Shown one piece after another: positions 16,645 to 25,213 of a stretch of DNA of 64,000 nt. The notes beneath the pieces were generated by a model. The model was not told the DNA's origin and ran no database searches. It saw nothing but the letters and a program-made list of their open reading frames with translations. Where the stretch lies: NCBI RefSeq assembly GCF_014529705.1, contig NZ_JAANIH010000004.1, positions 166,652 to 230,651 of the forward strand. The letters are read 5' to 3'. This DNA comes from Bradyrhizobium campsiandrae. Its GTDB lineage: Bacteria; Pseudomonadota; Alphaproteobacteria; Rhizobiales; Xanthobacteraceae. The position numbers and the translations under genes are program-made. Within the stretch, counting starts at the first letter, position 1. Each line of letters starts with the position of its first letter.

Positions 16645-18402
16645 ATGACCGAACGTCTCAATGCCTTCGCGGTCACGATCGCCCAGCTCAATCCGACCAT
16701 GGGCGATATCGAGGGCAATGCCGCGAAGGTTCGCGTGGCGCGCGCGCGCGCCATCGCCGACGGCGCCGATCTCGTGCTGTTTCCCGAATTGTTCATCGCC
16801 GGCTATCCGCCGGAGGATCTGGTGCAGAAACCGGCCTTCCATGCGGCCTGTCGCGCTGCAATCGAAACGCTCGCGCGCGAGACTGCCGACGGTGGACCGG
16901 CGTTGCTGGTCGGCACGCCCTGGGTCGAGGACGGCAAGCTCTACAATGCCTGCGCGCTGCTGGACGGCGGGCGCATCGCGGCCCTGCGTTTCAAGTGCAA
17001 TCTGCCGAACTACGGCGTGTTCGACGAGAAGCGGCTGTTTTCGCGCGGACCGGCAGCGGGCCCCGTCACCGTGCGCGGGGTACGGATCGGCGTGCCGATC
17101 TGCGAGGATATCTGGCTGGAAGAGTCCGAAGACTACGAGAACGTGGTCGAGACGCTGGCGGAAACCGGCGCCGAGATCCTTCTGGTGCCGAACGGCTCGC
17201 CCTATGGCCGCGACAAGAACGACGTGCGCCTGTCGGTTGCGGTGGCGCGCGTCACCGAAAGCGGCCTGCCGCTGGTCTATCTCAACCAGGTCTGCGGCCA
17301 GGACGAACTCGTGTTCGACGGCGCCTCGTTCGCGCTCAACGGCGATCTCTCGCTTGCGGCGCAACTGCCGGCGTTCGCGGAGAGCATCACCACGCTGCGC
17401 TTCGTCCGGACCGGGGGCGATTGGCGCTGCGCCGGTCCGATCGCCGAGCAGCCCGAAGGCGACAAGGCCGACTATGCCGCCTGTGTGCTCGGCTTGCGCG
17501 ACTACGTCGGCAAGAACGGCTTTCCTGGCGTGCTGCTCGGCATTTCCGGCGGCATCGACTCCGCGCTGTGCGCGGCGATTGCGGTCGACGCGCTCGGCGC
17601 CGACCAGGTGCATGGCTTGATGCTGCCTTATCGCTACACGGCTGCGCACTCGATTGCCGATGCCGGCGAGCTCGCCGGCCATCTCGGCATCCGCTACGAG
17701 GTGTTGCCGATCGCGGAAGCCGTGACCGGCTTCGAGACCATCCTATCCGGCCTGTTCAAGAACCTGCCGCCTGACATCACCGAGGAAAACCTGCAGGCCC
17801 GCACCCGCGGCACGCTGTTGATGGCGGTTTCCAACAAGACCGGGCTGATGGTGGTGACGACAGGCAACAAATCGGAGATGTCGGTCGGCTATGCCACGCT
17901 CTATGGCGACATGAACGGCGGCTTCAATCCGATCAAGGACATCTACAAGACGCAAGTGTTTCGGCTGGCGGCTCTGCGCAATGCATGGAAGCCCGAGGGG
18001 GCGCTCGGACCAACCGGCGAAGTGATCCCGCCCGACATCATCACGCGTCCGCCGACGGCGGAGCTGCGCGAGAACCAGACCGATCAGGATTCACTGCCGC
18101 CCTACGACGTGCTCGATGCGATCCTGGAGCGGCTGGTCGAACGCGAGGAGCCGCTCGACCAGATCATCGCGGCAGGTTTCGACCGCGAGACGGTGACCCG
18201 GATCGACCATCTGCTCAACGTCGCCGAATACAAGCGCCGCCAGGCCGCGCCCGGCGTGAAGGTGACGCGGAAAAATTTCGGCCGCGATCGCCGCTATCCC
18301 ATCACCAACCGCTTCCGCGACCGGGGCGAGAAACTGCCGGCCCCCGACGAGACGCTGGTCTCGCGCGGCAGCAAGGCGTCGATCGACGCGTTTGAAGGAT
18401 GA
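16645..18402 (+). CDS. nadE: Glutamine-dependent NAD+ synthetase
   Basis: 585 residues, two-domain enzyme. The N-terminal nitrilase-like glutaminase domain shows the three catalytic residues in FPELFIAGY (Glu), FKCNLPNYGVFDE (Lys) and VPICEDIW (Cys). The C-terminal synthetase domain starts around residue 280 and has the ATP-binding LGISGGIDSALCAA loop. It makes the final step of NAD biosynthesis using glutamine as nitrogen donor. It sits 16 bases after dgkA, so it is probably co-transcribed with it. A dispersed palindrome follows the stop codon. Confidence 0.96.
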   Translation: MTERLNAFAVTIAQLNPTMGDIEGNAAKVRVARARAIADGADLVLFPELFIAGYPPEDLVQKPAFHAACRAAIETLARETADGGPALLVGTPWVEDGKLYNACALLDGGRIAALRFKCNLPNYGVFDEKRLFSRGPAAGPVTVRGVRIGVPICEDIWLEESEDYENVVETLAETGAEILLVPNGSPYGRDKNDVRLSVAVARVTESGLPLVYLNQVCGQDELVFDGASFALNGDLSLAAQLPAFAESITTLRFVRTGGDWRCAGPIAEQPEGDKADYAACVLGLRDYVGKNGFPGVLLGISGGIDSALCAAIAVDALGADQVHGLMLPYRYTAAHSIADAGELAGHLGIRYEVLPIAEAVTGFETILSGLFKNLPPDITEENLQARTRGTLLMAVSNKTGLMVVTTGNKSEMSVGYATLYGDMNGGFNPIKDIYKTQVFRLAALRNAWKPEGALGPTGEVIPPDIITRPPTAELRENQTDQDSLPPYDVLDAILERLVEREEPLDQIIAAGFDRETVTRIDHLLNVAEYKRRQAAPGVKVTRKNFGRDRRYPITNRFRDRGEKLPAPDETLVSRGSKASIDAFEG

Positions 18403-18417
18403 GGCGGAGTAGATAGA

Positions 18418-18493
18418 GTAGGGTGGGCAAAGCGAAGCGTGCCCACCACTTCTAACACGTGGGCACAGCGCTACGCGCTTTTGCCCACCCTAC
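18418..18493. repeat. Intergenic palindrome of the GTAGGGTGGGCAAAG family
   Basis: An inverted repeat between the convergent nadE and DUF2865 genes. The left arm begins GTAGGGTGGGCAAAGCG and the right arm ends with the reverse complement TTTGCCCACCCTAC; the inner parts (GTGCCCAC and GTGGGCAC) also pair. Elements of this sequence are widely repeated in Bradyrhizobium genomes. In this position it may also act as a bidirectional terminator. Confidence 0.7.
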
Positions 18494-18513
18494 AGTCGCC
18501 GTCGTGTGGATGT

Positions 18514-19695
18514 CTACTTCTGCTGCTGCGGCAAGAACTGTGGGCCGACCGAGCGGATCGGCTTGTTCTCCGATGACGTTGTGGGAGCGGCATCTGCGGG
18601 CGGCGTCGCCGGTGCAGCGGCGGTCGTCGGAGCGGGAGCGCCCTTCTTGCCATTCGCCGGTGCGCCCTTGGTGAGCTGCCGCTGCTGCATCTTCTTGGCG
18701 CTCTCTTCCGTGACGATGATGTCGCCCTGTTGCTCGACGGCGGCCTTGTCGTCGGCCGATTTCAGCGCGTCGGCCCAGCTCTGGCCGGCCGCCTTGCAGG
18801 AGCAGGACGGGTTGAACTCGCTGCGGAATTTGAAGGCGGTTGGCAGTGACGTGTAGGGCTGGCCGCTGATGGAGACCGCGGAGTTCATGTCCTCGCCGGG
18901 ATTGCGATGGGCGTAGAGCACGGCTTCGGCCGCCGGGCACAACGCCTTGCAGGTCTTCTCGTCATCCGGGAAGCGCGCCGGCACGGTCGCGAACGAGATC
19001 GGGAAATAGGCGCCGTCACAGGTGCGCACGCACACGGTGCGATAGGTGCCGGACTGCGGGCCGCCGAAATCGGCCGGCGGCGCGCCGGTCGGATTATTCG
19101 GGTTGTTGCCGCCACCGAACAGGTTGCTCAGGAAGTTGCCGCCTTGCGACTGCGCGGCATTGGCGTATTGCGGGCCGCAATTGTTCTGCGCGAGCGCAAT
19201 CAAGACCGAGCGGCGCTGGCTGTCGCGCTCGGGGCTGCCGCCACCGGGACCGCCGCCGCGCAGGCGCTCGAGATTGCCGGTGATCTGGTCCAGATTGGCG
19301 CGCATCTGCTGGATCTGCGTGTTGACAGGACCGCATTGCGCCGACTGGCCGTTGAACAGCGAGAAGAAGCCGGAGGAATCGCAGCCCATGCGCTTGGCCT
19401 GCATGGTGACGCGGTCGAGCTCGGCCTGCTGCCGGCTCTGGGAATCCTGGTAGCGGCGGATCTGCTCGTCACGTGCGGGGTCGCTGCTTCCGCCACGATC
19501 GAGCGCGGCGAGCTGTCCCTCCAGCCGCACGCACATCGGGTTCGGTCCGAGGCCGCCCTGGGCCGGCGGAGGCGGCGGTCCGGGCGGCCCGGCCTGCGCG
19601 AAGGCATCGGTGACGAGCACGACGCCGAGAAGCACGGTGCAGGCAAGGAGGGAGCAGGGACGGGACAGAGACAAAAGTTCAGGCATATCCGCCAT
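18514..19695 (-). CDS. DUF2865 exported protein
   Basis: 393 residues. After a signal peptide (hydrophobic stretch ending in AFA, roughly residues 10-33) come a Pro/Gly-rich linker and a coiled/helical region with an RQQAELDRVTMQAKRMGC motif. There follows a Cys-rich domain (TVCVRTCDGAYFPISF, DDEKTCKALCPA, NPSCSC), the DUF2865 signature. The C-terminal tail is rich in Ala, Pro and Lys and probably disordered. The cysteines suggest disulfides in the periplasm. The family function is unknown. The ATG at 19695 is used because the longer reading to 19746 lacks a signal peptide start. Confidence 0.88.
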   Translation of the reverse strand: MADMPELLSLSRPCSLLACTVLLGVVLVTDAFAQAGPPGPPPPPAQGGLGPNPMCVRLEGQLAALDRGGSSDPARDEQIRRYQDSQSRQQAELDRVTMQAKRMGCDSSGFFSLFNGQSAQCGPVNTQIQQMRANLDQITGNLERLRGGGPGGGSPERDSQRRSVLIALAQNNCGPQYANAAQSQGGNFLSNLFGGGNNPNNPTGAPPADFGGPQSGTYRTVCVRTCDGAYFPISFATVPARFPDDEKTCKALCPAAEAVLYAHRNPGEDMNSAVSISGQPYTSLPTAFKFRSEFNPSCSCKAAGQSWADALKSADDKAAVEQQGDIIVTEESAKKMQQRQLTKGAPANGKKGAPAPTTAAAPATPPADAAPTTSSENKPIRSVGPQFLPQQQK

Positions 19696-19823
19696 TCTAG
19701 CGAGGTCACGGCCGGGCGTGATTGGGGGCCGACGCGCGCCCTCCAATAGCCGCTTCCTGCGGCATCGTCACGTCGTTTCAGGGGCCGAAGATGGGTCCTA
19801 AGGTCCGCCAGTTCCGAGGAAAT

Positions 19824-20129
19824 TCAGCGCTGGCAGGTGATTGCGACATATTCGTCGCAATGGCCTTGGGAGCAGTTTGCGCCGGATTTGGGGACAGAGC
19901 CGGTAATTTCGTCGGGATCGACCCGGCGGTAACTTGATGCCTGTGCAAAGTCGCGTGACTGGCAATAAAGGCGGGCGACCTGGGCGCCGCATTTGTCGCT
20001 CCTGGCCAGGCACTGATCGGCACCATGGCCGTCGGCCGGGTTGGCGATGATGAAGACACGGGTCTCGGCGAAGGCGCCGGATGCCGCGACGACGGAGACA
20101 CAGAAAATCAGCGCGAACAGGGATCGCAT
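19824..20129 (-). CDS. Small secreted Cys-rich hypothetical protein
   Basis: 101 residues with a clear signal peptide (MRSLFALIFCVSVVAASGAFA, cleavage after AFA) and a mature domain with six cysteines in spaced pairs (DQCLARSDKCGAQ, YCQS, NCSQGHCDEY, TCQR). The pattern suggests a disulfide-stabilised periplasmic or outer-surface protein. I do not recognise a family. It is separated from the DUF2865 gene by 128 bases and lies on the same strand, but is probably transcribed on its own. Confidence 0.75.
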   Translation of the reverse strand: MRSLFALIFCVSVVAASGAFAETRVFIIANPADGHGADQCLARSDKCGAQVARLYCQSRDFAQASSYRRVDPDEITGSVPKSGANCSQGHCDEYVAITCQR

Positions 20130-20414
20130 GGGTGCACAAGGGGGCTGGAGATCGCGCGCATCTCAATAAACTCAAAAGGTTAAGGAGAATGGAACCCAGC
20201 CCCGGGGCCCTGCCGCTTTGCGGAGACAAGACGGCCATTTCGCGGCTCTCTTGACGGAAGGCGGCCTCATAGCCCATATGACCGGCATGAACGGTCTCCT
20301 CGCCATCTGCATCATTTGCCGCGAGATTACGAGCTAGCGATTCGCTGGCTGGAGCCGTCTTTTCTCAAAACACATTGAGAGCACTGGACGCCCGGCCGAG
20401 AGGGATGGGTTGTC
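20130..20414. other. Divergent intergenic region before cysS
   Basis: 285 bases between the small secreted gene and cysS, holding both promoters. A weak inverted repeat TCTCA...TGAGA is present around 20363-20380. No recognisable tRNA-sensing element, riboswitch or further gene was seen. Confidence 0.45.
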
Positions 20415-21797
20415 ATGGAATTGCGCCTTTACGATACGTTGAGCCGGGAGAAGCGCAGCTTCGTGCCGCTCGATGCGAACAACGTCCGCATGTATGTCTG
20501 CGGACCGACCGTCTATGACTTCGCCCATATCGGCAATGCGCGGCCGGTGATCGTGTTCGACGTGCTGTTTCGGCTCTTGCGCCATGTCTATGGCGAGGCG
20601 CACGTCAAATATGTCCGCAACATCACCGACGTCGACGACAAGATCAACGACCGCGCCGCGCGCGACTTTCCCGGCTTGCCGCTGAACGAGGCAATCCGCA
20701 AGGTCACCGAGCAGACTGGACAGCAGTTTCACGCCGACGTGGATGCGCTGAACTGCTTGCGGCCGACCGTCGAGCCGCGCGCGACCGAGCATATCGGCGA
20801 GATGCGCGAGATCATCGAGCGTCTCGTCAAAGGCGGCTTTGCCTATGTCGCCGAGGACCACGTGCTGTTCTCGCCGCAGGCGATGAACGCAGCCAATTCC
20901 GTGCTGCCGCACTATGGCGCGCTGTCCAATCGCTCGCTCGACGAGATGATCGCCGGCGCCCGCGTCGATGTTGCGCCCTACAAGCGGGACAACACCGATT
21001 TCGTGTTGTGGAAGCCCTCGAAGCCCGGAGAGCCGTCCTGGCCGTCGCCATCAGGCATCGCCGCGCAAGGCCGTCCCGGCTGGCACATCGAGTGCTCGGC
21101 GATGGCCTGGAAGCATCTCGGCGAGCAGTTCGACATCCATGGCGGCGGCATCGATCTCGTGTTTCCGCATCACGAGAACGAGGTGGCGCAGACCTGCTGC
21201 GCCTTTCACCAGCAGCGCATGGCGAACACCTGGATGCATAACGGCTTCCTGCAGGTCGAAGGCGAGAAGATGTCGAAGAGCCTCGGCAATTTCATCACCA
21301 TCCACGAGCTGCTCAAGGACTGGCCAGGTGAGGCGTTGCGCCTCAATATGTTGAAGACGCATTACACCTCGCCGATCGACTGGACCCTGAAGTCGCTGGA
21401 GGAGAGCGCCAAGACGCTCGACGACTGGTATGGGGTGGCCGCCGACATCGAGGCCGGCAAGCCGGCTGCCTCGGTGATCGAACCGCTGCTGGACGACCTC
21501 AACACGCCACAGGCGATTGCGGCGCTGCACGGTCTGCGCGGCAGCGACGTGCCTGCCCTGGCGGGCTCGTTGCGGCTGCTCGGTTTCCTCTCCGAGAGCG
21601 CCGCGCAATGGGAAGCGCGCAAGCAGCAGGCGAGCGGCGTCGATGCCAGGGAAGTCGAACGCCTGATCGCCGAGCGGTCCGCCGCGCGGGCGCGCAAGGA
21701 TTTCGCCGAGTCCGACCGCATCCGCGATCAACTCGCCGCAATCGGCGTTGCGATCAAGGACTCCAAGGCCGGAACGACATGGGAGGTTGTGCGATGA
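20415..21797 (+). CDS. cysS: Cysteinyl-tRNA synthetase
   Basis: 460 residues, class I aminoacyl-tRNA synthetase charging tRNA-Cys. The HIGH-like motif FAHIGNARP and the KMSKS loop ([11 protein letters not shown]) are present, as are zinc ligands in VCGPTVYDF and HIECSAM with the HHENEVAQ block. Length is standard. Its last codon overlaps a 37-codon reading frame (ATGA), after which a GNAT gene and cimA follow in the same direction, so cysS heads a likely operon. Confidence 0.96.
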   Translation: MELRLYDTLSREKRSFVPLDANNVRMYVCGPTVYDFAHIGNARPVIVFDVLFRLLRHVYGEAHVKYVRNITDVDDKINDRAARDFPGLPLNEAIRKVTEQTGQQFHADVDALNCLRPTVEPRATEHIGEMREIIERLVKGGFAYVAEDHVLFSPQAMNAANSVLPHYGALSNRSLDEMIAGARVDVAPYKRDNTDFVLWKPSKPGEPSWPSPSGIAAQGRPGWHIECSAMAWKHLGEQFDIHGGGIDLVFPHHENEVAQTCCAFHQQRMANTWMHNGFLQVEGEKMSKSLGNFITIHELLKDWPGEALRLNMLKTHYTSPIDWTLKSLEESAKTLDDWYGVAADIEAGKPAASVIEPLLDDLNTPQAIAALHGLRGSDVPALAGSLRLLGFLSESAAQWEARKQQASGVDAREVERLIAERSAARARKDFAESDRIRDQLAAIGVAIKDSKAGTTWEVVR

Positions 21798-21907
21798 GCC
21801 GGCCCGACACCCCGTTTCCGCGGCACTGGCTCTATTACATCGCGCTGAAAATCCTGCTGCTCGGCGCCGCGGTGGCGATCGCGCTGAAACTCTATGGGAT
21901 GTGGTGA
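21794..21907 (+). CDS. 37-residue putative membrane peptide overlapping cysS
   Basis: A reading frame of 37 residues starting in an ATGA overlap with the cysS stop. It has a short polar head ([12 protein letters not shown]), one hydrophobic segment of about 20 residues ([17 protein letters not shown]) and a short tail. The composition, coupling and position make it a plausible small inner-membrane protein. It is too short to be caught by most gene finders, and conservation needs checking. The GNAT gene starts five bases after its stop. Confidence 0.55.
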   Translation: MSRPDTPFPRHWLYYIALKILLLGAAVAIALKLYGMW

Positions 21908-21912
21908 AGACG

Positions 21913-22404
21913 ATGGCACAAGCGCATCCCAAGCCCGGTCTGCGGCCGTTGCTCCCGGCCGACGTTCCGATGCTGGCCGCGATCTTCGCCGCCAGCATCC
22001 AGGAACTGACCGGCGACGATTACAGCGAGGCCCAGCAGGAGGCCTGGATGGAAGCGGCCGAGACCGAGGAGTTCGGCAAGCACCTCGCATCCGACCTGAC
22101 GCTGATCGCGACGCTCGACGGCTCGCCCGTCGGCTTCGCCTCGCTGCGTGGCACCGACCATATCCGCATGCTCTATGTGCATCCGGCCGTGAGCCGGCAG
22201 GGCATCGCGACCATGCTGGTCGACGCGCTCGAGAAGCTGGCGGGCAGCCGTGGCGCAACGTCCCTCTCAGTCGATGCCAGCGATACCGCGCAAAACTTCT
22301 TCGCCAAGCGCGGCTACACGGCCCAGCAGCGCAACAGCGTCACCATGAACGACGAATGGCTTGCCAACACCACCATGAAGAAGACGCTCGGAGCCCCGCA
22401 ATGA
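21913..22404 (+). CDS. GNAT-family N-acetyltransferase
   Basis: 163 residues with the GNAT acetyl-CoA motif MLYVHPAVSRQGIATMLVDAL and the later NFFAKRGYTAQQRNSVTMND, which is typical of RimI-like or YafP-like single-domain acetyltransferases. Its C-terminus overlaps the cimA start by an ATGA. Acceptor unknown. GTG codons just upstream in frame (21901, 21904) are alternative starts, but the ATG at 21913 gives a normal N-terminus. Confidence 0.87.
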   Translation: MAQAHPKPGLRPLLPADVPMLAAIFAASIQELTGDDYSEAQQEAWMEAAETEEFGKHLASDLTLIATLDGSPVGFASLRGTDHIRMLYVHPAVSRQGIATMLVDALEKLAGSRGATSLSVDASDTAQNFFAKRGYTAQQRNSVTMNDEWLANTTMKKTLGAPQ

Positions 22405-23999
22405 GTAAAGAGCGCCTCTATCTGTTCGATACCACGCTGCGCGACGGCGCGCAGACCAACGGCGTCGACTTCACGCTGGCCGACAAGCAGATCATCGCTA
22501 GCATGCTCGACGATCTCGGCATCGACTATGTCGAGGGCGGCTACCCCGGCGCCAACCCGCTCGACACCGAGTTCTTCGGCAGCAAGCCGAAGCTCAACCA
22601 TGCGCGCTTCACCGCCTTCGGCATGACGCGCCGGGCAGGGCGATCGGTCTCCAACGATCCCGGCGTCGCCGGTCTGCTCGAAGCCAAGGCCGACGCGATC
22701 TGCTTCGTCGCGAAGTCCTCGGCCTATCAGGTGCGCGTCGCGCTGGAGACGACCAAGGAGGAAAATCTCGCCTCGATCCGCGACAGCGTCGCGGCCGCAC
22801 AGGCCGCGGGCCGCGAGGTCATGCTCGACTGCGAGCATTTTTTCGACGGTTATAAGGAGGATGCGAGCTTTGCGCTCGGCTGCGCCAAGGCGGCCTATGA
22901 GGCCGGCGCCCGCTGGGTGGTGTTGTGCGACACCAATGGCGGCACCATGCCGAACGAGGTGGAAGCCATCGTCACCGAGGTGATCAAGCACATCCCGGGC
23001 GATCACGTCGGCATCCACGCCCATAACGATACCGAGCAGGCGGTGGCGAATTCGCTCGCCGCGGTGCGCGCTGGCGCGCGGCAGATTCAGGGAACGTTGA
23101 ACGGTCTCGGTGAGCGCTGCGGCAACGCCAATCTCTGCTCTCTGATCCCGACCTTGAAATTGAAGAAGGAGTTTTCGGACGCCTTCGAGATCTCCGTCAC
23201 CCCGGAGAAGCTGGCGACCCTCGTCAAGGTCTCGCGCACGCTCGACGACATGCTCAACCGTGTGCCGAACCGGCATGCGGCCTATGTGGGCGAAAGCGCC
23301 TTCGTGACCAAGACCGGCATTCACGCCTCCGCGGTGATGAAGGATCCGCAGACCTACGAGCACGTCCTGCCTGAATTGGTCGGCAATCACCGCAAGGTGC
23401 TGGTGTCGGATCAGGCCGGCCGCTCCAACGTCATCGCCGAGCTCGACCGCGCCGGCATTCCTTACGAGAAGAGCGATCCGAAGCTGACGCGTCTCGTCGA
23501 GGAATTGAAGGAACGCGAGGCGCAAGGCTACGCCTACGAATCCGCCAACGCCTCGTTCGATCTGCTGGCGCGCCGCACGCTCGGCAAGGTGCCGCATTAT
23601 TTCGAGGTCGAGCAGTTCGACGTCAATGTCGAGCAGCGCTACAACGCGCTCGGCGAACGCGTCACCGTGGCGCTGGCGGTGGTCAAGGTCGACGTCGCCG
23701 GCGAGCATCTGATCTCGGCGGCCGAAGGTAACGGTCCCGTCAACGCGCTCGACGTTGCCTTGCGCAAGGATCTCGGCAAGTACCAGAAATACATCGAGGG
23801 CCTGACGCTGATCGACTACCGCGTCCGTATCCTCAATGGCGGCACCGGCGCGGTCACGCGCGTCTTGATCGAAAGCGAGGACGAGAACGGCGATCGCTGG
23901 ACCACGGTGGGTGTGTCCCCGAACATCATCGATGCCTCGTTCCAGGCGCTGATGGATTCGGTGATCTACAAGCTCGTGAAGTCGGGCGCGCCGGCGTGA
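22401..23999 (+). CDS. cimA: (R)-citramalate synthase
   Basis: 532 residues. It condenses pyruvate and acetyl-CoA to (R)-citramalate, the entry step of the threonine-independent route to isoleucine. The catalytic HMGL-like/DRE-TIM domain begins FDTTLRDGAQTNGVDF, and the citramalate-type motif EGGYPGANP distinguishes it from isopropylmalate synthase. Further marks are AHNDTEQAVANS and GLGERCGNANL. The C-terminal region (about residues 390-530) is a LeuA-type regulatory dimer domain, usually the site of feedback inhibition. Translation is coupled to the upstream GNAT gene by a four-base overlap. Confidence 0.92.
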   Translation: MSKERLYLFDTTLRDGAQTNGVDFTLADKQIIASMLDDLGIDYVEGGYPGANPLDTEFFGSKPKLNHARFTAFGMTRRAGRSVSNDPGVAGLLEAKADAICFVAKSSAYQVRVALETTKEENLASIRDSVAAAQAAGREVMLDCEHFFDGYKEDASFALGCAKAAYEAGARWVVLCDTNGGTMPNEVEAIVTEVIKHIPGDHVGIHAHNDTEQAVANSLAAVRAGARQIQGTLNGLGERCGNANLCSLIPTLKLKKEFSDAFEISVTPEKLATLVKVSRTLDDMLNRVPNRHAAYVGESAFVTKTGIHASAVMKDPQTYEHVLPELVGNHRKVLVSDQAGRSNVIAELDRAGIPYEKSDPKLTRLVEELKEREAQGYAYESANASFDLLARRTLGKVPHYFEVEQFDVNVEQRYNALGERVTVALAVVKVDVAGEHLISAAEGNGPVNALDVALRKDLGKYQKYIEGLTLIDYRVRILNGGTGAVTRVLIESEDENGDRWTTVGVSPNIIDASFQALMDSVIYKLVKSGAPA

Positions 24000-24023
24000 G
24001 GGACGAGGAGGAAGGGGCAGGCC

Positions 24024-24401
24024 ATGATCGACCACATCTCCGTCGGCGTCAGCGATCTCGAACGCGCCGCGAAGTTCTATGAGGCGACGCTCGCCGCCCT
24101 CGGACTCACGCGCCTCGTCACGCGGCCGCGCACGGTCGGATTCGGCAAGGCCTATCCCGAATTCTGGATCAATCTGCGCGAGGCCATGCCGCCCGTCCCG
24201 CCTGAGAGCGGCGTGCACATCTGCCTGCGGGCGAAAACCACCGGCGAGGTCGACGCGTTTCATGCCGCTGCGGTTGCGAGCGGCGGCGCCTCCGATGGTG
24301 CGCCGGGAATTCGCCCGCACGACCGCGTGCGCTACTACGCCGCCTTCGTCGTCGATCCCGATGGCAACCGGATCGAGGCGGTGACGTTTCCAAGCGAGTA
24401 G
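24024..24401 (+). CDS. VOC-family (glyoxalase/bleomycin-resistance fold) protein
   Basis: 125 residues with a single vicinal-oxygen-chelate fold: MIDHISVGVSDLERAAKFYEATLAALG at the start, a beta-alpha-beta-beta-beta repeat, and the FVVDPDGNRIEAV strand at the end. Candidate metal ligands are His4 and Glu near the C-terminus. Substrate unknown; the family includes dioxygenases, glyoxalases and resistance proteins. A GGAG site lies before the ATG. It follows cimA by 24 bases and may be the last gene of that operon. Confidence 0.87.
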   Translation: MIDHISVGVSDLERAAKFYEATLAALGLTRLVTRPRTVGFGKAYPEFWINLREAMPPVPPESGVHICLRAKTTGEVDAFHAAAVASGGASDGAPGIRPHDRVRYYAAFVVDPDGNRIEAVTFPSE

Positions 24402-24407
24402 GGCGCG

Positions 24408-25022
24408 TTACAGCTTGCGCGCCACGTCCGGCGCCATCTGCTTTTCCGCCTCGGCGATCTGGGCCGCTGCCGATTTCAGCTTCGGCAGGATGTCCTCGAC
24501 GCGATCGGCCTTGAGGATGTCGACCGAAAGGCCGGCGCGGATGAACTCGGTCTGGCGCATATGCGACAACAGCGAGAACAGCGGCTCCCAGAAATCATCG
24601 ATATTGGCGAGCAGCACCGGCTTGGCGTGGCGGCCGAGCTGCTTCCAGGTCAATTGCTCGACCAGCTCCTCCAGCGTGCCGACGCCGCCCGGCAGCGCCA
24701 CGAAGGCGTCGGAGCGCTCGAACATCAGCCGCTTGCGCTCGTGCATGTCGGGCGTGACGATCATCTCCTGCACGCGGGTCAGCGCGTTCTCGCGCTTGCG
24801 CAGGAATTCGGGGATGATGCCGGTGACGCTGCCGCCGTGGTCCAACACGGAGGTCGCGACCGAGCCCATCAGGCCGAGCGAGCCGCCGCCATAGACGAGG
24901 CGAATGTTGTTCTCGGCGAGCGCCTTGCCGAACGCCTTGGCGCCTTCGGTGAAGCGGGGATTGGTTCCAGGGCCGGAGCCGCAATAGACACAGACGGTTT
25001 TAATGGTGCTCATTGCTGTCAT
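24408..25022 (-). CDS. LOG-family Rossmann-fold protein (cytokinin-riboside phosphoribohydrolase-like)
   Basis: 204 residues with the LOG signatures CVYCGSGPGTNPRF, YGGGSLGLMGSVA and LPGGVGTLEELVEQLTW. Family members hydrolyse nucleoside 5'-monophosphates of the cytokinin type, releasing the free base. In non-plant-associated bacteria the role is often nucleotide salvage, so whether this makes cytokinin is not shown. A second possible ATG is three codons in (25013). It converges with the VOC gene and is divergent from the ABC exporter. A perfect hairpin (AGGGGC/GCCCCT) sits near its start at 25038-25054. Confidence 0.9.
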   Translation of the reverse strand: MTAMSTIKTVCVYCGSGPGTNPRFTEGAKAFGKALAENNIRLVYGGGSLGLMGSVATSVLDHGGSVTGIIPEFLRKRENALTRVQEMIVTPDMHERKRLMFERSDAFVALPGGVGTLEELVEQLTWKQLGRHAKPVLLANIDDFWEPLFSLLSHMRQTEFIRAGLSVDILKADRVEDILPKLKSAAAQIAEAEKQMAPDVARKL

Positions 25023-25213
25023 GATGCATTGCAGCGAAGGGGCGTCAAGCCCCTCGGGTGATTCGGACTACCTGGAAATCTACCGGTAAATGGCGACAAA
25101 CAATCGAGGATTCGCCATCTGGCGGGGTGCGTTGGCATCGGGAAGTCTCTATATGGAGGGCGCAAATCATTAATCGCACCGCGCCCGCATCCGGTGGGCT
25201 TTAGGCTTTCTTG

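Noticed and set aside
22314..24320. 668-codon minus-strand frame opposite cimA
   Set aside because: Antisense to cimA with its clear motifs; no protein-like domains.
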